This document shows positions 17,397-26,492 of a DNA stretch of 64,000 nucleotides, in pieces. Position 1 is the first letter of the stretch, and the number at the start of each line of letters is the position of its first letter. Origin of the DNA: Rhodococcus yunnanensis NBRC 103083. GTDB taxonomy: Bacteria; Actinomycetota; Actinomycetes; Mycobacteriales; Mycobacteriaceae. Position numbers and translations under genes: made by a program. Where the stretch lies: NCBI RefSeq assembly GCF_001895005.1, contig NZ_BCXH01000006.1:62001-126000 (forward strand). The letters are read 5' to 3'. The notes under the pieces are model-generated. The model worked only from the letters and a program-made list of their open reading frames with translations. It ran no database searches and was not told where the DNA came from.

Positions 17397-19135
17397 CCGA
17401 GACGGAAACCTCTTCGAACCTTCTTCTTGCTGTCCAGCATCTGAGCGTCTCGTACCACCCTAGAGGAGGCCGAATTCAGAGCGGCCCGCCCGCAACGGAA
17501 CGGATTCGCGCGGTGACAGATGTGTCCTTTCGCTTACATCGTGGTGAACGACTCTCCTTGATTGGTCAGTCGGGTTCTGGAAAGTCCACGATCGCGAATG
17601 CGCTGCTTGGGTTGTTACCTGCACATGCGACGGTCGACTCCGGGACAGGGAGTTTCCGCGATGTCGATTTATTTGCGCGCCGCACCGAAAAGGCGTGGAA
17701 CAGAATTCGGGGTGGTTCCATCGCGTATGTTCCCCAGGATCCGGACATTGCTCTGAACCCTGTGAAACGAATGGGAAGCCAGATCGATGAGACACTGAGG
17801 CTCCATGGGGGAGTTCGTGATCGAGATGAGTTGAGGAGAAGGTCGATCGCGTTGTTCGAGCAGGTTGGACTCACTGACCCTGCTCGGATACACGACGCGT
17901 TTCCGCATCAACTCAGTGGTGGCCAGCGTCAACGCGCTCTGATCGCGATTGCGCTCGCAGGGGAACCCGAGATCATCATCGCCGACGAGCCGACCTCAGG
18001 TTTAGACGTGACCGTTCAGAAACTCGTTCTCGATTTGCTGGACGATGTCGTCCGTTCACGGTCACTGTCGGTGCTGTTGATTACGCACGATCTTGCGGTG
18101 GCAAGTGAGCGAACCGATTCCATCGTCGTGCTTCACCGTGGTGATGTGGTTGAAAATGGGCCAACACACGCAGTTGTCCGCAGCCCTAGGGACCCGTACA
18201 CCCGCCGGCTGTTCGATGTGGTGCCCTCTCGTTCCTCTCGTAGGCTCCTCGCTACCTCCAACGGTCGCCTTGAAAGTTCGAGAATCGAAGTCGCGGATCG
18301 ACTGCAGCCGCAGCTGATCGCAGTAGAGAACTTGAGTAAGGCATACGCCACACGCAGCGCACGTGCAGGAACGACGGTCACTCGCGCGGTCCGGGATATC
18401 TCTTTCTCAATCCCGGAGCACAGCACCTACGGACTGGTCGGTGAGTCGGGGTCAGGCAAGTCGACCGTGGCTCGGATCATCGCTGGAATCGATCGGCCGG
18501 ACAGCGGATCACTTACGTATCGTGGACGTGATGCATTGACTACGAGCAGATCCGGTAGGCGTGAGTTCAGTCGATCCGTGCAATACATCTTTCAGAACCC
18601 GTACTCCTCGCTGGACCCGAAGATGAAGGTCTCCGATATCGTTGCCGAACCGCTCGAAGGGTTCAGAATCGGCTCCAAGCAGGAGCGCAGCGATCGCGTT
18701 CGTGAGGCATTGGCTGCTGTGGGACTTGAGCGTGAATACCTAGGACGCAAGCCGACCGAACTCTCCGGTGGGCAACGTCAGCGAGTCGCGATCGCGCGTG
18801 CAGTCGCGCTCCGTCCGGAGATGATCGTTCTCGACGAGCCGGTGTCGGCTCTGGATGTCTCGGTCCAAGCGCAGGTCCTACAGCTCCTGGTCGATTTGCA
18901 GTCCGCGTTCGGGCTGACATACCTGTTCATCTCCCACGACCTCGGGGTGATCCGGCTCGTAGCGGATCGCGTCGGAGTTCTACACCATGGCGCTCTCATA
19001 GAGGAGGCCCATGTAGACGACGTCTTCTCAAATCCGAGGCACGACTACACCCGACTTCTCATCGATTCGATTCCGAGTTTGGCGGGAATTCCCGAGCAAC
19101 TGACACGACACAGCAGAATGGGTTCGCAGACATGA
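17393..19135 (+). CDS. fused dual-ATPase subunit of peptide-type ABC importer (DppDF)
   Basis: 580 aa with two nucleotide-binding domains in tandem. NBD1 has Walker A GQSGSGKST (about 58-66), LSGGQRQR and Walker B IIIADEPTSGLD. NBD2 has GESGSGKST (about 350), LSGGQRQRVAIARA and MIVLDEPVSALD. Each domain ends in a typical oligopeptide-family tail (SPRDPYTRRLFDVVP; NPRHDYTRLLIDSIP). The real start is ATG 17393, which overlaps the permease stop; a longer in-frame extension to 17117 lies wholly inside that gene. Confidence 0.92.
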   Translation: MTETETSSNLLLAVQHLSVSYHPRGGRIQSGPPATERIRAVTDVSFRLHRGERLSLIGQSGSGKSTIANALLGLLPAHATVDSGTGSFRDVDLFARRTEKAWNRIRGGSIAYVPQDPDIALNPVKRMGSQIDETLRLHGGVRDRDELRRRSIALFEQVGLTDPARIHDAFPHQLSGGQRQRALIAIALAGEPEIIIADEPTSGLDVTVQKLVLDLLDDVVRSRSLSVLLITHDLAVASERTDSIVVLHRGDVVENGPTHAVVRSPRDPYTRRLFDVVPSRSSRRLLATSNGRLESSRIEVADRLQPQLIAVENLSKAYATRSARAGTTVTRAVRDISFSIPEHSTYGLVGESGSGKSTVARIIAGIDRPDSGSLTYRGRDALTTSRSGRREFSRSVQYIFQNPYSSLDPKMKVSDIVAEPLEGFRIGSKQERSDRVREALAAVGLEREYLGRKPTELSGGQRQRVAIARAVALRPEMIVLDEPVSALDVSVQAQVLQLLVDLQSAFGLTYLFISHDLGVIRLVADRVGVLHHGALIEEAHVDDVFSNPRHDYTRLLIDSIPSLAGIPEQLTRHSRMGSQT

Positions 19136-20772
19136 TGATACGTTCCACACGAGCCCCTAGGGCGCGACATTCGATCGCACTCGCTCTTGGGTTGGCTGCC
19201 GTGCTTACGCTCACCGCGTGCGTTGGCTCGGAGGGTCCGACACAGGCAGCCACTGACCGCGCAGACGACGGCACCCTGACCGTATATTCGGAACCGACAC
19301 CGGCATTCGACCCGCGTCAATACTATGGCTGGATCAACCGTGCCCTCAGCGATTCTCTCATCGACCGCGACCCCGACACTGGTGAATACGTACCGTGGCT
19401 GGCCACATCGTGGGAAGAGAACGAATCCGCAACCGAGTTCACGTTCCACCTTCGAGAAGGCGCAACTTTCTCCGACGGAGCCCCGATCGATGCACACGCG
19501 GTGCAAGCAAATTTTGACGGCGTGCTTGCTGACCTCGCTGCCGGGGGCGGGTGGTACTTACGAGGATTGTTCGACCACTACGTCGGAACTGATGTAATCG
19601 ACTCGGACACAGCCGTTGTGAAGTTTTCCCAACCTAATCCACCGTTTCTGACCACGGTAGCTACCAGCCAATTGGCATTGCTCTCGCCGCGATCGTTTGA
19701 TACCGACCTCATCGTGCGCCGAACTGACTTCGCCGCAAGTGGTCCGTTCGTCATAGACAGCTACGTTCCTGATGAAAGTCTGGTGCTCAAGCGGCGGCCG
19801 GACTACAACTGGGCGTCTGGCCTTGCCGAACATCAGGGACCGGCCAGCATCGATACAATCGATGTCCGTTTCGTGGCAGAAGAAGGCGTCCGGGAAGGTG
19901 CGCTGACCAGCGGTCAGATCGACATCGCGGAATCACCCACAGTCCCTGGCGCGATCGCATTGGAAAGGGCCGGAAACTCACTCCACTGGAGGGGACAGGT
20001 CGGCCTCCCGTACTACCTGGAAGCCAACTTCACCAAGCCCCTGGTTCAGGATCTGGCAGTGCGACGTGCCCTCCAACGTGCGATCGACCGCCAAGAGATC
20101 TCCGACTCGGTCACCGGTGTGACCGCGCCTCCGGCCGATAGTGTGATCACCAGCACTCTGACTGGGCATCAGAGCTTCGATAACCTGCTCGGACACGACC
20201 CCGACGAAGCTCGCAGCATTCTCGACGACGCTGGATGGAATCCCAGTAGCGATGGGATCCGTGCAAAGAACGGTGAACGACTGGAACTGAAGGTAATTGG
20301 AAAATCGAACGACACGGTAATCCGTGACTCACTGGTTCTGATCAAGGAACAGGCCAGAGAAGTCGGCATCGAGATCACGTTGCAGTTCACCGATAATGCG
20401 GGGCCGACGTGGTGGGAGTCCGGGGCAGACTATCTGTTCCAGGGCAACAAGAGTCCTGATGCGGATATTCTGCGCAAGATCTACCAGAACGAAGGCAAGC
20501 AGGCCCAGCCGTGGCTCTACACGAACAGCTCGGATGTCAGCACCCACGGTGGTCGGTTGGAAGAGGTGCTGCAACTCCAGGCAACGGAACCGGACCAGTC
20601 CGCGCGCACTGCTCTGCTGGCCGAAGCCCAGGAGATTCTGATCGAGGACGCGATCTGCATCCCGCTCATCGAAAACGAGTCAGGGTACGTCGCGGCTGGC
20701 CCCCGCGTACACGGACTGCGTCTGGACAGCTTGTCCAACCTCATCGTCTCCGACGCGTGGGTCGACAACTAA
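19132..20772 (+). CDS. ABC solute-binding lipoprotein, family 5 (DppA/OppA type)
   Basis: 546 aa. The signal peptide ends in a lipobox LTLTAC, so the protein is a membrane-tethered binding lipoprotein. The SBP_bac_5 domain shows YVPWLATSWEENESATEFTF, LREGATFSDGAPIDAHAV, DLAVRRALQRAIDRQEIS and DPDEARSILDDAGW. ATG overlaps the ATPase stop (ATGA). It delivers the unknown ligand to the two permeases. Family 5 proteins bind peptides, nickel-chelates, glutathione and other bulky ligands, so the fold alone does not name the substrate. Confidence 0.9.
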   Translation: MMIRSTRAPRARHSIALALGLAAVLTLTACVGSEGPTQAATDRADDGTLTVYSEPTPAFDPRQYYGWINRALSDSLIDRDPDTGEYVPWLATSWEENESATEFTFHLREGATFSDGAPIDAHAVQANFDGVLADLAAGGGWYLRGLFDHYVGTDVIDSDTAVVKFSQPNPPFLTTVATSQLALLSPRSFDTDLIVRRTDFAASGPFVIDSYVPDESLVLKRRPDYNWASGLAEHQGPASIDTIDVRFVAEEGVREGALTSGQIDIAESPTVPGAIALERAGNSLHWRGQVGLPYYLEANFTKPLVQDLAVRRALQRAIDRQEISDSVTGVTAPPADSVITSTLTGHQSFDNLLGHDPDEARSILDDAGWNPSSDGIRAKNGERLELKVIGKSNDTVIRDSLVLIKEQAREVGIEITLQFTDNAGPTWWESGADYLFQGNKSPDADILRKIYQNEGKQAQPWLYTNSSDVSTHGGRLEEVLQLQATEPDQSARTALLAEAQEILIEDAICIPLIENESGYVAAGPRVHGLRLDSLSNLIVSDAWVDN

Positions 20773-20814
20773 GCACTGCGAAAATATCACTACGACAAGG
20801 GAGTACGCGAATCC

Positions 20815-22158
20815 ATGACCGACCGCGAAGATCGCCAGATCCATCTCGGCCTCTGGCTCACCTTTCTCGACAGCACAGATTGGCGCAATCCAGCCAGTCG
20901 AGCTGAGGAGTTGAACTCCCTGGCACCGTATGTAGAGCTGGCTCAGATTGCTGAAGCGGCCAAATTCGACGCGCTGATACGTGGCGACGGATTTGGTGCG
21001 CCGATACCAAGCGCGACGCAGGCATACGCTGGATCGCTCGAGATCTTGCCACTGTTGGCGGCGCTCGCCGCGCGAACCGACAGAATCGGCCTCATCGGAA
21101 CAGCATCGACGACATTCTCCGAACCGTACGATCTCGCACGAACGCTGGCGACGATCGACCATCTGAGCAATGGCAGAGTGGGGTGGAACATCGTCACATC
21201 GACAGGCGGAGAGGAGAATTATGGTTACGACCGCATTCCCAGCCACGCTGAACGCTACGAGCGTGCTGACGAGTTCATCGACGTAGTCAGCAGGCTGTGG
21301 GCGAGCTGGGACGGGGACGCAGTGCAGATCGACCGCTCCAGCGGAACCTTCTTCGACCCATCCAAGATCAACCCGATCGACCATCGAGGCAAGCACTTTC
21401 AAGTCGCTGGACCACTCAATATCGCGCGCCCACCGCAGGGGCGGCCTGTGTTTGTCCAAGCAGGAGATTCCGAGGCGGGCAAGGACTTCGCAGCCCGACA
21501 CGCTGAAATAGTGTTCACCGCACAACGGGAGGTTTTCAATGCTCGAACGTTCTATGCAGATGTGAAGTCCAGGATCAAGCAGCAGGGGAGAGACGAGACT
21601 CGGGTCAGTGTTCTACCCGGCTTGGTCTTCACGATCGCCGAAACCGAGACTGACGCACTGCAACTCTCGGACGAGTTTCACCGGCGGATCGACTACGACC
21701 GAACCCGAGTGAACCTTCAGGAACTGCTCGGCGGCATCGACTTGTCCGACATCGGCTTGGACGAGCAGGTTCCGGCGGAGCGCTGGCCGAATGCGTCCAC
21801 CCTCACCCGACAGCAGGGGCGTCCTCAAATTCTCCTGAATCTCGCCGCACAGGACGGAACGACGCTTCGACAGCTCCTGCACGCACTCGGCACTGCACAC
21901 GGCCACGGCCGGATATTTGGCACTCCTGAACAGATAGCCAACCACATCGAGCTCTGGACCGAGACCAACGCCGCCGACGGATTCGCGCTCTCTCCTGCAC
22001 AAGGTATTTCAGGGGCGCGCGCTTTCGCCGACCGTGTCATCCCGATCCTTCAGGCGCGAGGTCTCTTCCGCACCGACTACACCGGATCCACGCTACGTGA
22101 GCATTTCCAACTCGAGCAGCCCGCTGGAACGATCGAATCGGTAGGAGGCCCTCGATGA
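20815..22158 (+). CDS. FMN-dependent monooxygenase, NtaA/SnaA/DszA family
   Basis: 447 aa luciferase-like flavin monooxygenase that needs reduced FMN from a separate reductase. Family features are HLGLWLTFLDSTDWRNP at the start, STTFSEPYDLARTLATIDHL, NGRVGWNIVTS, SHAERYERADEFIDVVSRLW, DHRGKHFQVAGPLN and GRPVFVQAGDSEAGKDFAAR. RBS AAGGGAG precedes ATG 20815. It is co-transcribed with the importer. Known relatives oxidise nitrilotriacetate, EDTA-type chelators, dibenzothiophene sulfone or alkyl sulfones; the substrate here is unknown. Confidence 0.9.
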   Translation: MTDREDRQIHLGLWLTFLDSTDWRNPASRAEELNSLAPYVELAQIAEAAKFDALIRGDGFGAPIPSATQAYAGSLEILPLLAALAARTDRIGLIGTASTTFSEPYDLARTLATIDHLSNGRVGWNIVTSTGGEENYGYDRIPSHAERYERADEFIDVVSRLWASWDGDAVQIDRSSGTFFDPSKINPIDHRGKHFQVAGPLNIARPPQGRPVFVQAGDSEAGKDFAARHAEIVFTAQREVFNARTFYADVKSRIKQQGRDETRVSVLPGLVFTIAETETDALQLSDEFHRRIDYDRTRVNLQELLGGIDLSDIGLDEQVPAERWPNASTLTRQQGRPQILLNLAAQDGTTLRQLLHALGTAHGHGRIFGTPEQIANHIELWTETNAADGFALSPAQGISGARAFADRVIPILQARGLFRTDYTGSTLREHFQLEQPAGTIESVGGPR

Positions 22159-23450
22159 CAGACGGACGAAAGATCCTACTGGCCTATAACCTCCGCAGCT
22201 ATGGGGTATCACCTCGGGCGTGGCTGACTGGCAATTCGTCCGGGCACGCGTTGTTCACAGCCGACTACTGGTCGGACGTAGCGCGCGAAGCTGAACGTGG
22301 CTTGTTCGACGCTGTCTTCGCCGGTGACTCATCGCAGTTTCTCGGAGCCAATCGGATCGACGTCGACGGGCTGGACAGGTTTATCGCATGGGCGTCCGTC
22401 ATTCCGAACACCGATAATATCGGAATCATCGTCACTGCCTCCACCACCTACAACGACCCCTACCGACTCGCCGAGCGACTGTTGTCGTTGGATCACCTCT
22501 CTGGCGGGAGGGTCAGCTGGAATCTCATCACCACCTTCGCTCCAGACTCAGCAGCCAACTTTGGCTTGGCAACCCATCCGGACCGCAAGCAGCGATACCG
22601 CCGCGCCGACGAGTTCGCGGATGTCGTGGTCCGCCTGTGGGACTCAGCTGGCAGCGGACCTTCCGTCGAGATTCGCAACACGAACTTCACCGTATTGGGC
22701 CAGTTACCGCTCCCACGATCGAGACAAGGCCGACCACCGATCATTCGAGCCAGTTCATCAGCCGAAGGCCGCGCTCTTGCAGGTAGGCTGGCAACCGGTG
22801 TGTTCGACTCTGCCCTGACACTGGCAGGCGGGCAGGAAGGGTATCGGCGAGTGAAATCCGACGCCGTATATGCGGGCCGTTCACCAGCCGAACTCGCATA
22901 CCTTCCCGGAATTCGAATCGTGTTGGGGAGCACCGAAAGTGAAGCCCGCGGTAGAGTCGACGAATTGTTCTTGAACGATCCGTTGACCAGCAGCGAGCAT
23001 CGCGCCTGGTTCGGCTCGCTGATCGGCACCGACATCGAGACGCTCGATTCCGAGCGACCTATTCCCGCATCGGTGCTGACCGCTGCGTTAACATCAGCCA
23101 TCGATGATCGTGACGCGGTACGTGCATCGACCCTGAAATTGTTGGGCGAGCAGGCGACATTGCCCGTGCACGAACAGCTGCGTCTCACCCGCTATGTGAG
23201 CGGAGGACACTCCACTTTTGTTGGGGCCCCTGATCAACTGGCGGATCGACTCGAAATTTGGTTCCGTGGCCGCGCCGCAGATGGTTTCGTCATCGCGCCC
23301 GACCTCACAGTCGACACATTGCCCATCCTGGTCGACGAGGTCGTTCCCCTCCTACAACGGCGAGGACTGTACAAGCATGAATACGCATCGTCGACCCTGG
23401 CCGGCCACTTCCGGGACGCAAGCGGGCTCGGAATTGAGGTGCCAGCGTGA
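22155..23450 (+). CDS. second FMN-dependent monooxygenase, NtaA/SnaA/DszA family
   Basis: 431 aa, divergent paralogue of the preceding monooxygenase. TTYNDPYRLAERLLSLDHLS, GGRVSWNLITT, DRKQRYRRADEFADVVVRLW and GRPPIIRASSSAEGRALAGR align by position with family motifs. ATG overlaps the preceding stop. Two different large monooxygenases in one operon suggest sequential oxidation of one compound or a heteromeric enzyme (inference). No flavin reductase gene is adjacent. Confidence 0.88.
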   Translation: MTDGRKILLAYNLRSYGVSPRAWLTGNSSGHALFTADYWSDVAREAERGLFDAVFAGDSSQFLGANRIDVDGLDRFIAWASVIPNTDNIGIIVTASTTYNDPYRLAERLLSLDHLSGGRVSWNLITTFAPDSAANFGLATHPDRKQRYRRADEFADVVVRLWDSAGSGPSVEIRNTNFTVLGQLPLPRSRQGRPPIIRASSSAEGRALAGRLATGVFDSALTLAGGQEGYRRVKSDAVYAGRSPAELAYLPGIRIVLGSTESEARGRVDELFLNDPLTSSEHRAWFGSLIGTDIETLDSERPIPASVLTAALTSAIDDRDAVRASTLKLLGEQATLPVHEQLRLTRYVSGGHSTFVGAPDQLADRLEIWFRGRAADGFVIAPDLTVDTLPILVDEVVPLLQRRGLYKHEYASSTLAGHFRDASGLGIEVPA

Positions 23451-24313
23451 CTCGCAGCACACGGTGGCTCCTTGCAATCACCGACCGACTAGTCAATGTT
23501 CTCCATTCCGATGGAGAACTCGCCGACCGAATCGACGACGCCGGATTCGACACAGTAATTTTCGGGATCGACCGGTTGACGCCGCACCCAGCTAATGGCG
23601 ATCACCTCGACCCGACCGCAGTTGCATCGATTCTCTCGCAGAGGATCACGAAGACTCGGATCGCAATCGCCGCCGCCAACCAACGCGAGCACCCATGGAA
23701 CCTGGCGCGTGCGGTAGCAAGCCTGCAGACCTTCGCATTGGCTGGCAGCGGTCTACTCCTCGGGCCAGTGGACCACACCGCTGGATCCGGCGAGCCAGGA
23801 ATGAGCGCCTGGGACGCTCGGGGACTTTCACAATCGGTCGACACCAGCGTCGCCGCGACCATCGATACCGGGGCGATTGCACGGACACTCTGGAATGACT
23901 ACTCATTCGATGCTGTAGTCAGTGACCGAACTAGCGGAAGATACATTGATCCTGACCGCATACGTTCAAGCAACCACCGTGGCGTGTACGAGGTGGCCGG
24001 CCCGCTGTCGGTTCCGACACGCGGTAGACCGACCCTGTCACTGTTCGCTGTTGACGACATCTTCAGTGCTCTGCCGAGCGAGTTAGTCGTCCCAGCGGCG
24101 TTCGATTCTGTCACCACGACATTGGAGTCTGCAACGGCGCGCGTAAAGGACCCAGGCTCATTCGGCGGGCGGCCGTTGATCGTTCATATCGACGATCTGA
24201 ATGCGCTCACCCATGCTCGGACACTTGATGGCAGCAACGGTCGAATTCATGGGTTACAAATCCAGGTCAGTGACAGGGGCGAACTGGAAGAGGCCCTGGC
24301 GCAGTTCCACTAA
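23447..24313 (+). CDS. short luciferase-like protein, third monooxygenase homologue
   Basis: 288 aa starting at GTG 23447, overlapping the previous stop (GTGA). It keeps pieces of the family layout: DAGFDTVIFGIDRLTPHP, TKTRIAIAAANQREHPWNLA RAVASLQTFALAGSG, and SSNHRGVYEVAGPLSVPTRG, which mirrors the DHRGKHFQVAGP segment of the first monooxygenase. It is about 150 residues shorter and lacks much of the C-terminal half. It may be a subunit or an inactive paralogue, as the ORF is intact. Its stop overlaps the convergent marR gene. Confidence 0.7.
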   Translation: MTRSTRWLLAITDRLVNVLHSDGELADRIDDAGFDTVIFGIDRLTPHPANGDHLDPTAVASILSQRITKTRIAIAAANQREHPWNLARAVASLQTFALAGSGLLLGPVDHTAGSGEPGMSAWDARGLSQSVDTSVAATIDTGAIARTLWNDYSFDAVVSDRTSGRYIDPDRIRSSNHRGVYEVAGPLSVPTRGRPTLSLFAVDDIFSALPSELVVPAAFDSVTTTLESATARVKDPGSFGGRPLIVHIDDLNALTHARTLDGSNGRIHGLQIQVSDRGELEEALAQFH

Positions 24314-24795
24314 GCGGACTGCGCCGCGAGAAAGTCTGGCGGCGTAGCGGCCGCCGACTCCGCATCTGCCAAATCACCTAAGAATTCGGCGATTACAGAC
24401 AATTGCGCATCGTCGAACCGGCCCAGGACACCCGCCAGTCGCTCCAGGCGTGCGCCATCGTTCGGGTGGACGTGCTCGGCATTCAACGACACGATCACCT
24501 TCCGACGATCCTCGGTTGAACGTGTCCGCTCGACGTACCCGGCCTTTTCGAGTCGGTCGATGACTCCTGTAGTTGTGCCGGACGATGTGACATCGGTGAG
24601 CTGCCCGAGCAACCCTGGACTGAGCGGGCCGTGCAACTGCAAAAGGTTGAAGAAGTTCGCTTCACACGTACTCAAGGTCAGCCCTGCATCGTCGGCAGAA
24701 ATCTGCTGAATGCGTGCCGACGCCGCCGCGTACCGCCGCATCGCGGCATCAATGTCCACCGCATTGGCAGACCTGTCAGGACTTGCAGTTGCCAT
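24310..24795 (-). CDS. MarR family transcriptional regulator
   Basis: 161 aa winged-helix regulator. The recognition region reads LLGQLTDVTSSGTTTGVIDR LEKAGYV, followed by the wing ERTRSTEDRRKVIVSLN. Start ATG 24795 has GGGAGG 6 nt upstream; a TTG two codons earlier is unlikely. A perfect palindrome at 24813-24836 lies between it and the divergent MFS gene, so autoregulation and control of the exporter are likely. It may also read the related site before the ABC operon at 15406. Confidence 0.88.
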   Translation of the reverse strand: MATASPDRSANAVDIDAAMRRYAAASARIQQISADDAGLTLSTCEANFFNLLQLHGPLSPGLLGQLTDVTSSGTTTGVIDRLEKAGYVERTRSTEDRRKVIVSLNAEHVHPNDGARLERLAGVLGRFDDAQLSVIAEFLGDLADAESAAATPPDFLAAQSA

Positions 24796-24812
24796 CGTCA
24801 ACCTCCCGTCAT

Positions 24813-24836
24813 AGTATCTCGCGCAGACGAGATACT
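24813..24836. promoter_or_regulatory. MarR operator palindrome
   Basis: AGTATCTCG (24813-24821) and CGAGATACT (24828-24836) are perfect 9-bp arms with a 6-nt spacer. It lies 17 nt upstream of the marR start and about 75 nt upstream of the MFS start. A weaker pair, ATCGC and GCGAT, lies near 24870-24884. Confidence 0.75.
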
Positions 24837-24911
24837 TGCATAAGCGATAAACCTAGTTGAGCGACTATATCGCGAAAAGCGATGTTACTCGCCGGAGAAG
24901 GAGCCTCGGAG

Positions 24912-26351
24912 ATGACGGCATCCACAACCTCCCCTGATGACACGGACGCACCACAGCACCCGTACCGCTGGGCAGCCATGGTCGTATTGGTCCTGGGGTT
25001 CATGCTTGATCTCTTGAACGTGACCATCGTCAACGTCGCACTCCCCGTCATTCAGATAGATCTCTCGGGCACGCCCTCCCAAATTGGTTGGATCGCCACG
25101 TCGTACCTGCTCGCCTTTGCGGTCACTCTCATCACCGCTGCCAAACTCGGTGATCTATGGGGCCGCAAGCGGGTTTTTCTGGTCGGTCTCACAGCGTTCG
25201 CGGTCACTGGCATCTGGTCAGCACTTGCACAGAGTTCAGGCGAGCTGATCGCAGCTCGGGCAGGCCAAGGCGTTGCAGCCGCAATACTGGCACCACAGGT
25301 TATGAGCACTCTGTACACCCTGTTCACCGGAAAAGAACGCGCAACGGTATTCGGATTGTTCGGCCTTGCCGCGGGTCTTGCCCAGGCAGGAGGGCTACTA
25401 CTCGGCGGCATTCTCATCTCGGCCGACATCGCGGGCCTGGGTTGGCGAACAGTCTTCTGGGTCAGCGTTCCGGCCGCTGCAATCCTTCTCGCGCTCGGCG
25501 CTTGGCTGATTCCGGAGAACCGCGCTCCAGATGCCTTCCGGCCCCGATGGCTTCCTGCCACTGTGCTCACAGCTGGCTTGATCGCAATCATCTTTCCGCT
25601 CTTGGAGGGGCGCGCTCACAATTGGGCGCCATGGACGTGGGGTGTCATGCTGGGTGGGATAGTCGCGGTTGTATCGGTGGCGTTCGGTGAACACCGAAAT
25701 GCTGCGCTCCGCGCTGGCGCACTACTTCCCCTTGGCCTTCTCAAGGAACGAATCAGCGGCGTTGCCATGGTGGTACAGCTCATTGCCTTCGCAGCATTCA
25801 GCGGCTTTCTTCTGGTATTTATCGTGTGGCTGCAGGACGGCCAGGACTACACCCCTCTGCGCGCCGGCGTAGTCACCATCGCGTTTTCAGTCGGCGGACT
25901 TGCCATGGCAGTATTCGTCGGTCGTCTCACACTCCGATTCGGCCGATACACGGTGGTTGCAGGCACCCTCATCGGTGCAGCGGGAACACTCGCGGTCCTC
26001 GCGGCCGCCGGCACAGCGACCATAGATGTCGATCCATGGCTCCTTGCCCCCGGCCTGTTCGCTATTGGAGTCGGGATGAACCTCGTCATGCCGCCGCTGA
26101 CAACAATGTTCCTCTCGACTGTCCCGGCGCGCTATGCAGGCTCAGCATCAGGCATATGGACCACCAGTCAGCAGTTCGGCGCTGCTATCGGTGTCGCCTC
26201 TCTGAGCGCGGTGTTCTTCGGTACGGCCGCTACCAGCGATTATTGGAAAGCCCTCCAATCAAGTGCGTATGCGATTGTCGCAGCGCTGATCGTCAGCGCC
26301 ATTGCATGCATTATTTTTCTTAGACCGTCCAATGAACGGTACTTAGCTTGA
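24912..26351 (+). CDS. MFS drug/metabolite exporter, DHA2 family
   Basis: 479 aa with about 14 hydrophobic helices. DHA2 signatures are MLDLLNVTIVNVALP in helix 1, KLGDLWGRKRVFLVG (motif A), ARAGQGVAAAILAPQVMSTL and GLFGLAAGLAQAGGLLLGG (motif C). ATG 24912 follows AAGGAG by 8 nt; an in-frame ATG at 24882 lacks an RBS. It is divergent from marR and likely repressed by it, exporting the MarR ligand or a by-product of the island pathway (inference). Confidence 0.9.
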   Translation: MTASTTSPDDTDAPQHPYRWAAMVVLVLGFMLDLLNVTIVNVALPVIQIDLSGTPSQIGWIATSYLLAFAVTLITAAKLGDLWGRKRVFLVGLTAFAVTGIWSALAQSSGELIAARAGQGVAAAILAPQVMSTLYTLFTGKERATVFGLFGLAAGLAQAGGLLLGGILISADIAGLGWRTVFWVSVPAAAILLALGAWLIPENRAPDAFRPRWLPATVLTAGLIAIIFPLLEGRAHNWAPWTWGVMLGGIVAVVSVAFGEHRNAALRAGALLPLGLLKERISGVAMVVQLIAFAAFSGFLLVFIVWLQDGQDYTPLRAGVVTIAFSVGGLAMAVFVGRLTLRFGRYTVVAGTLIGAAGTLAVLAAAGTATIDVDPWLLAPGLFAIGVGMNLVMPPLTTMFLSTVPARYAGSASGIWTTSQQFGAAIGVASLSAVFFGTAATSDYWKALQSSAYAIVAALIVSAIACIIFLRPSNERYLA

Positions 26352-26492
26352 ATGTACCGATGGGTTGAGCCGGTGGCCGTGAATCATGCTGTGGGGTCTC
26401 GGCGCGGTCATGGGCATGGCTGCGTGCCCGATCTCATGTATCGGGTTGTTCCACTGAGCCTTTCGCGTTGTGGGCGGGCTGGGTTCGTCTGG

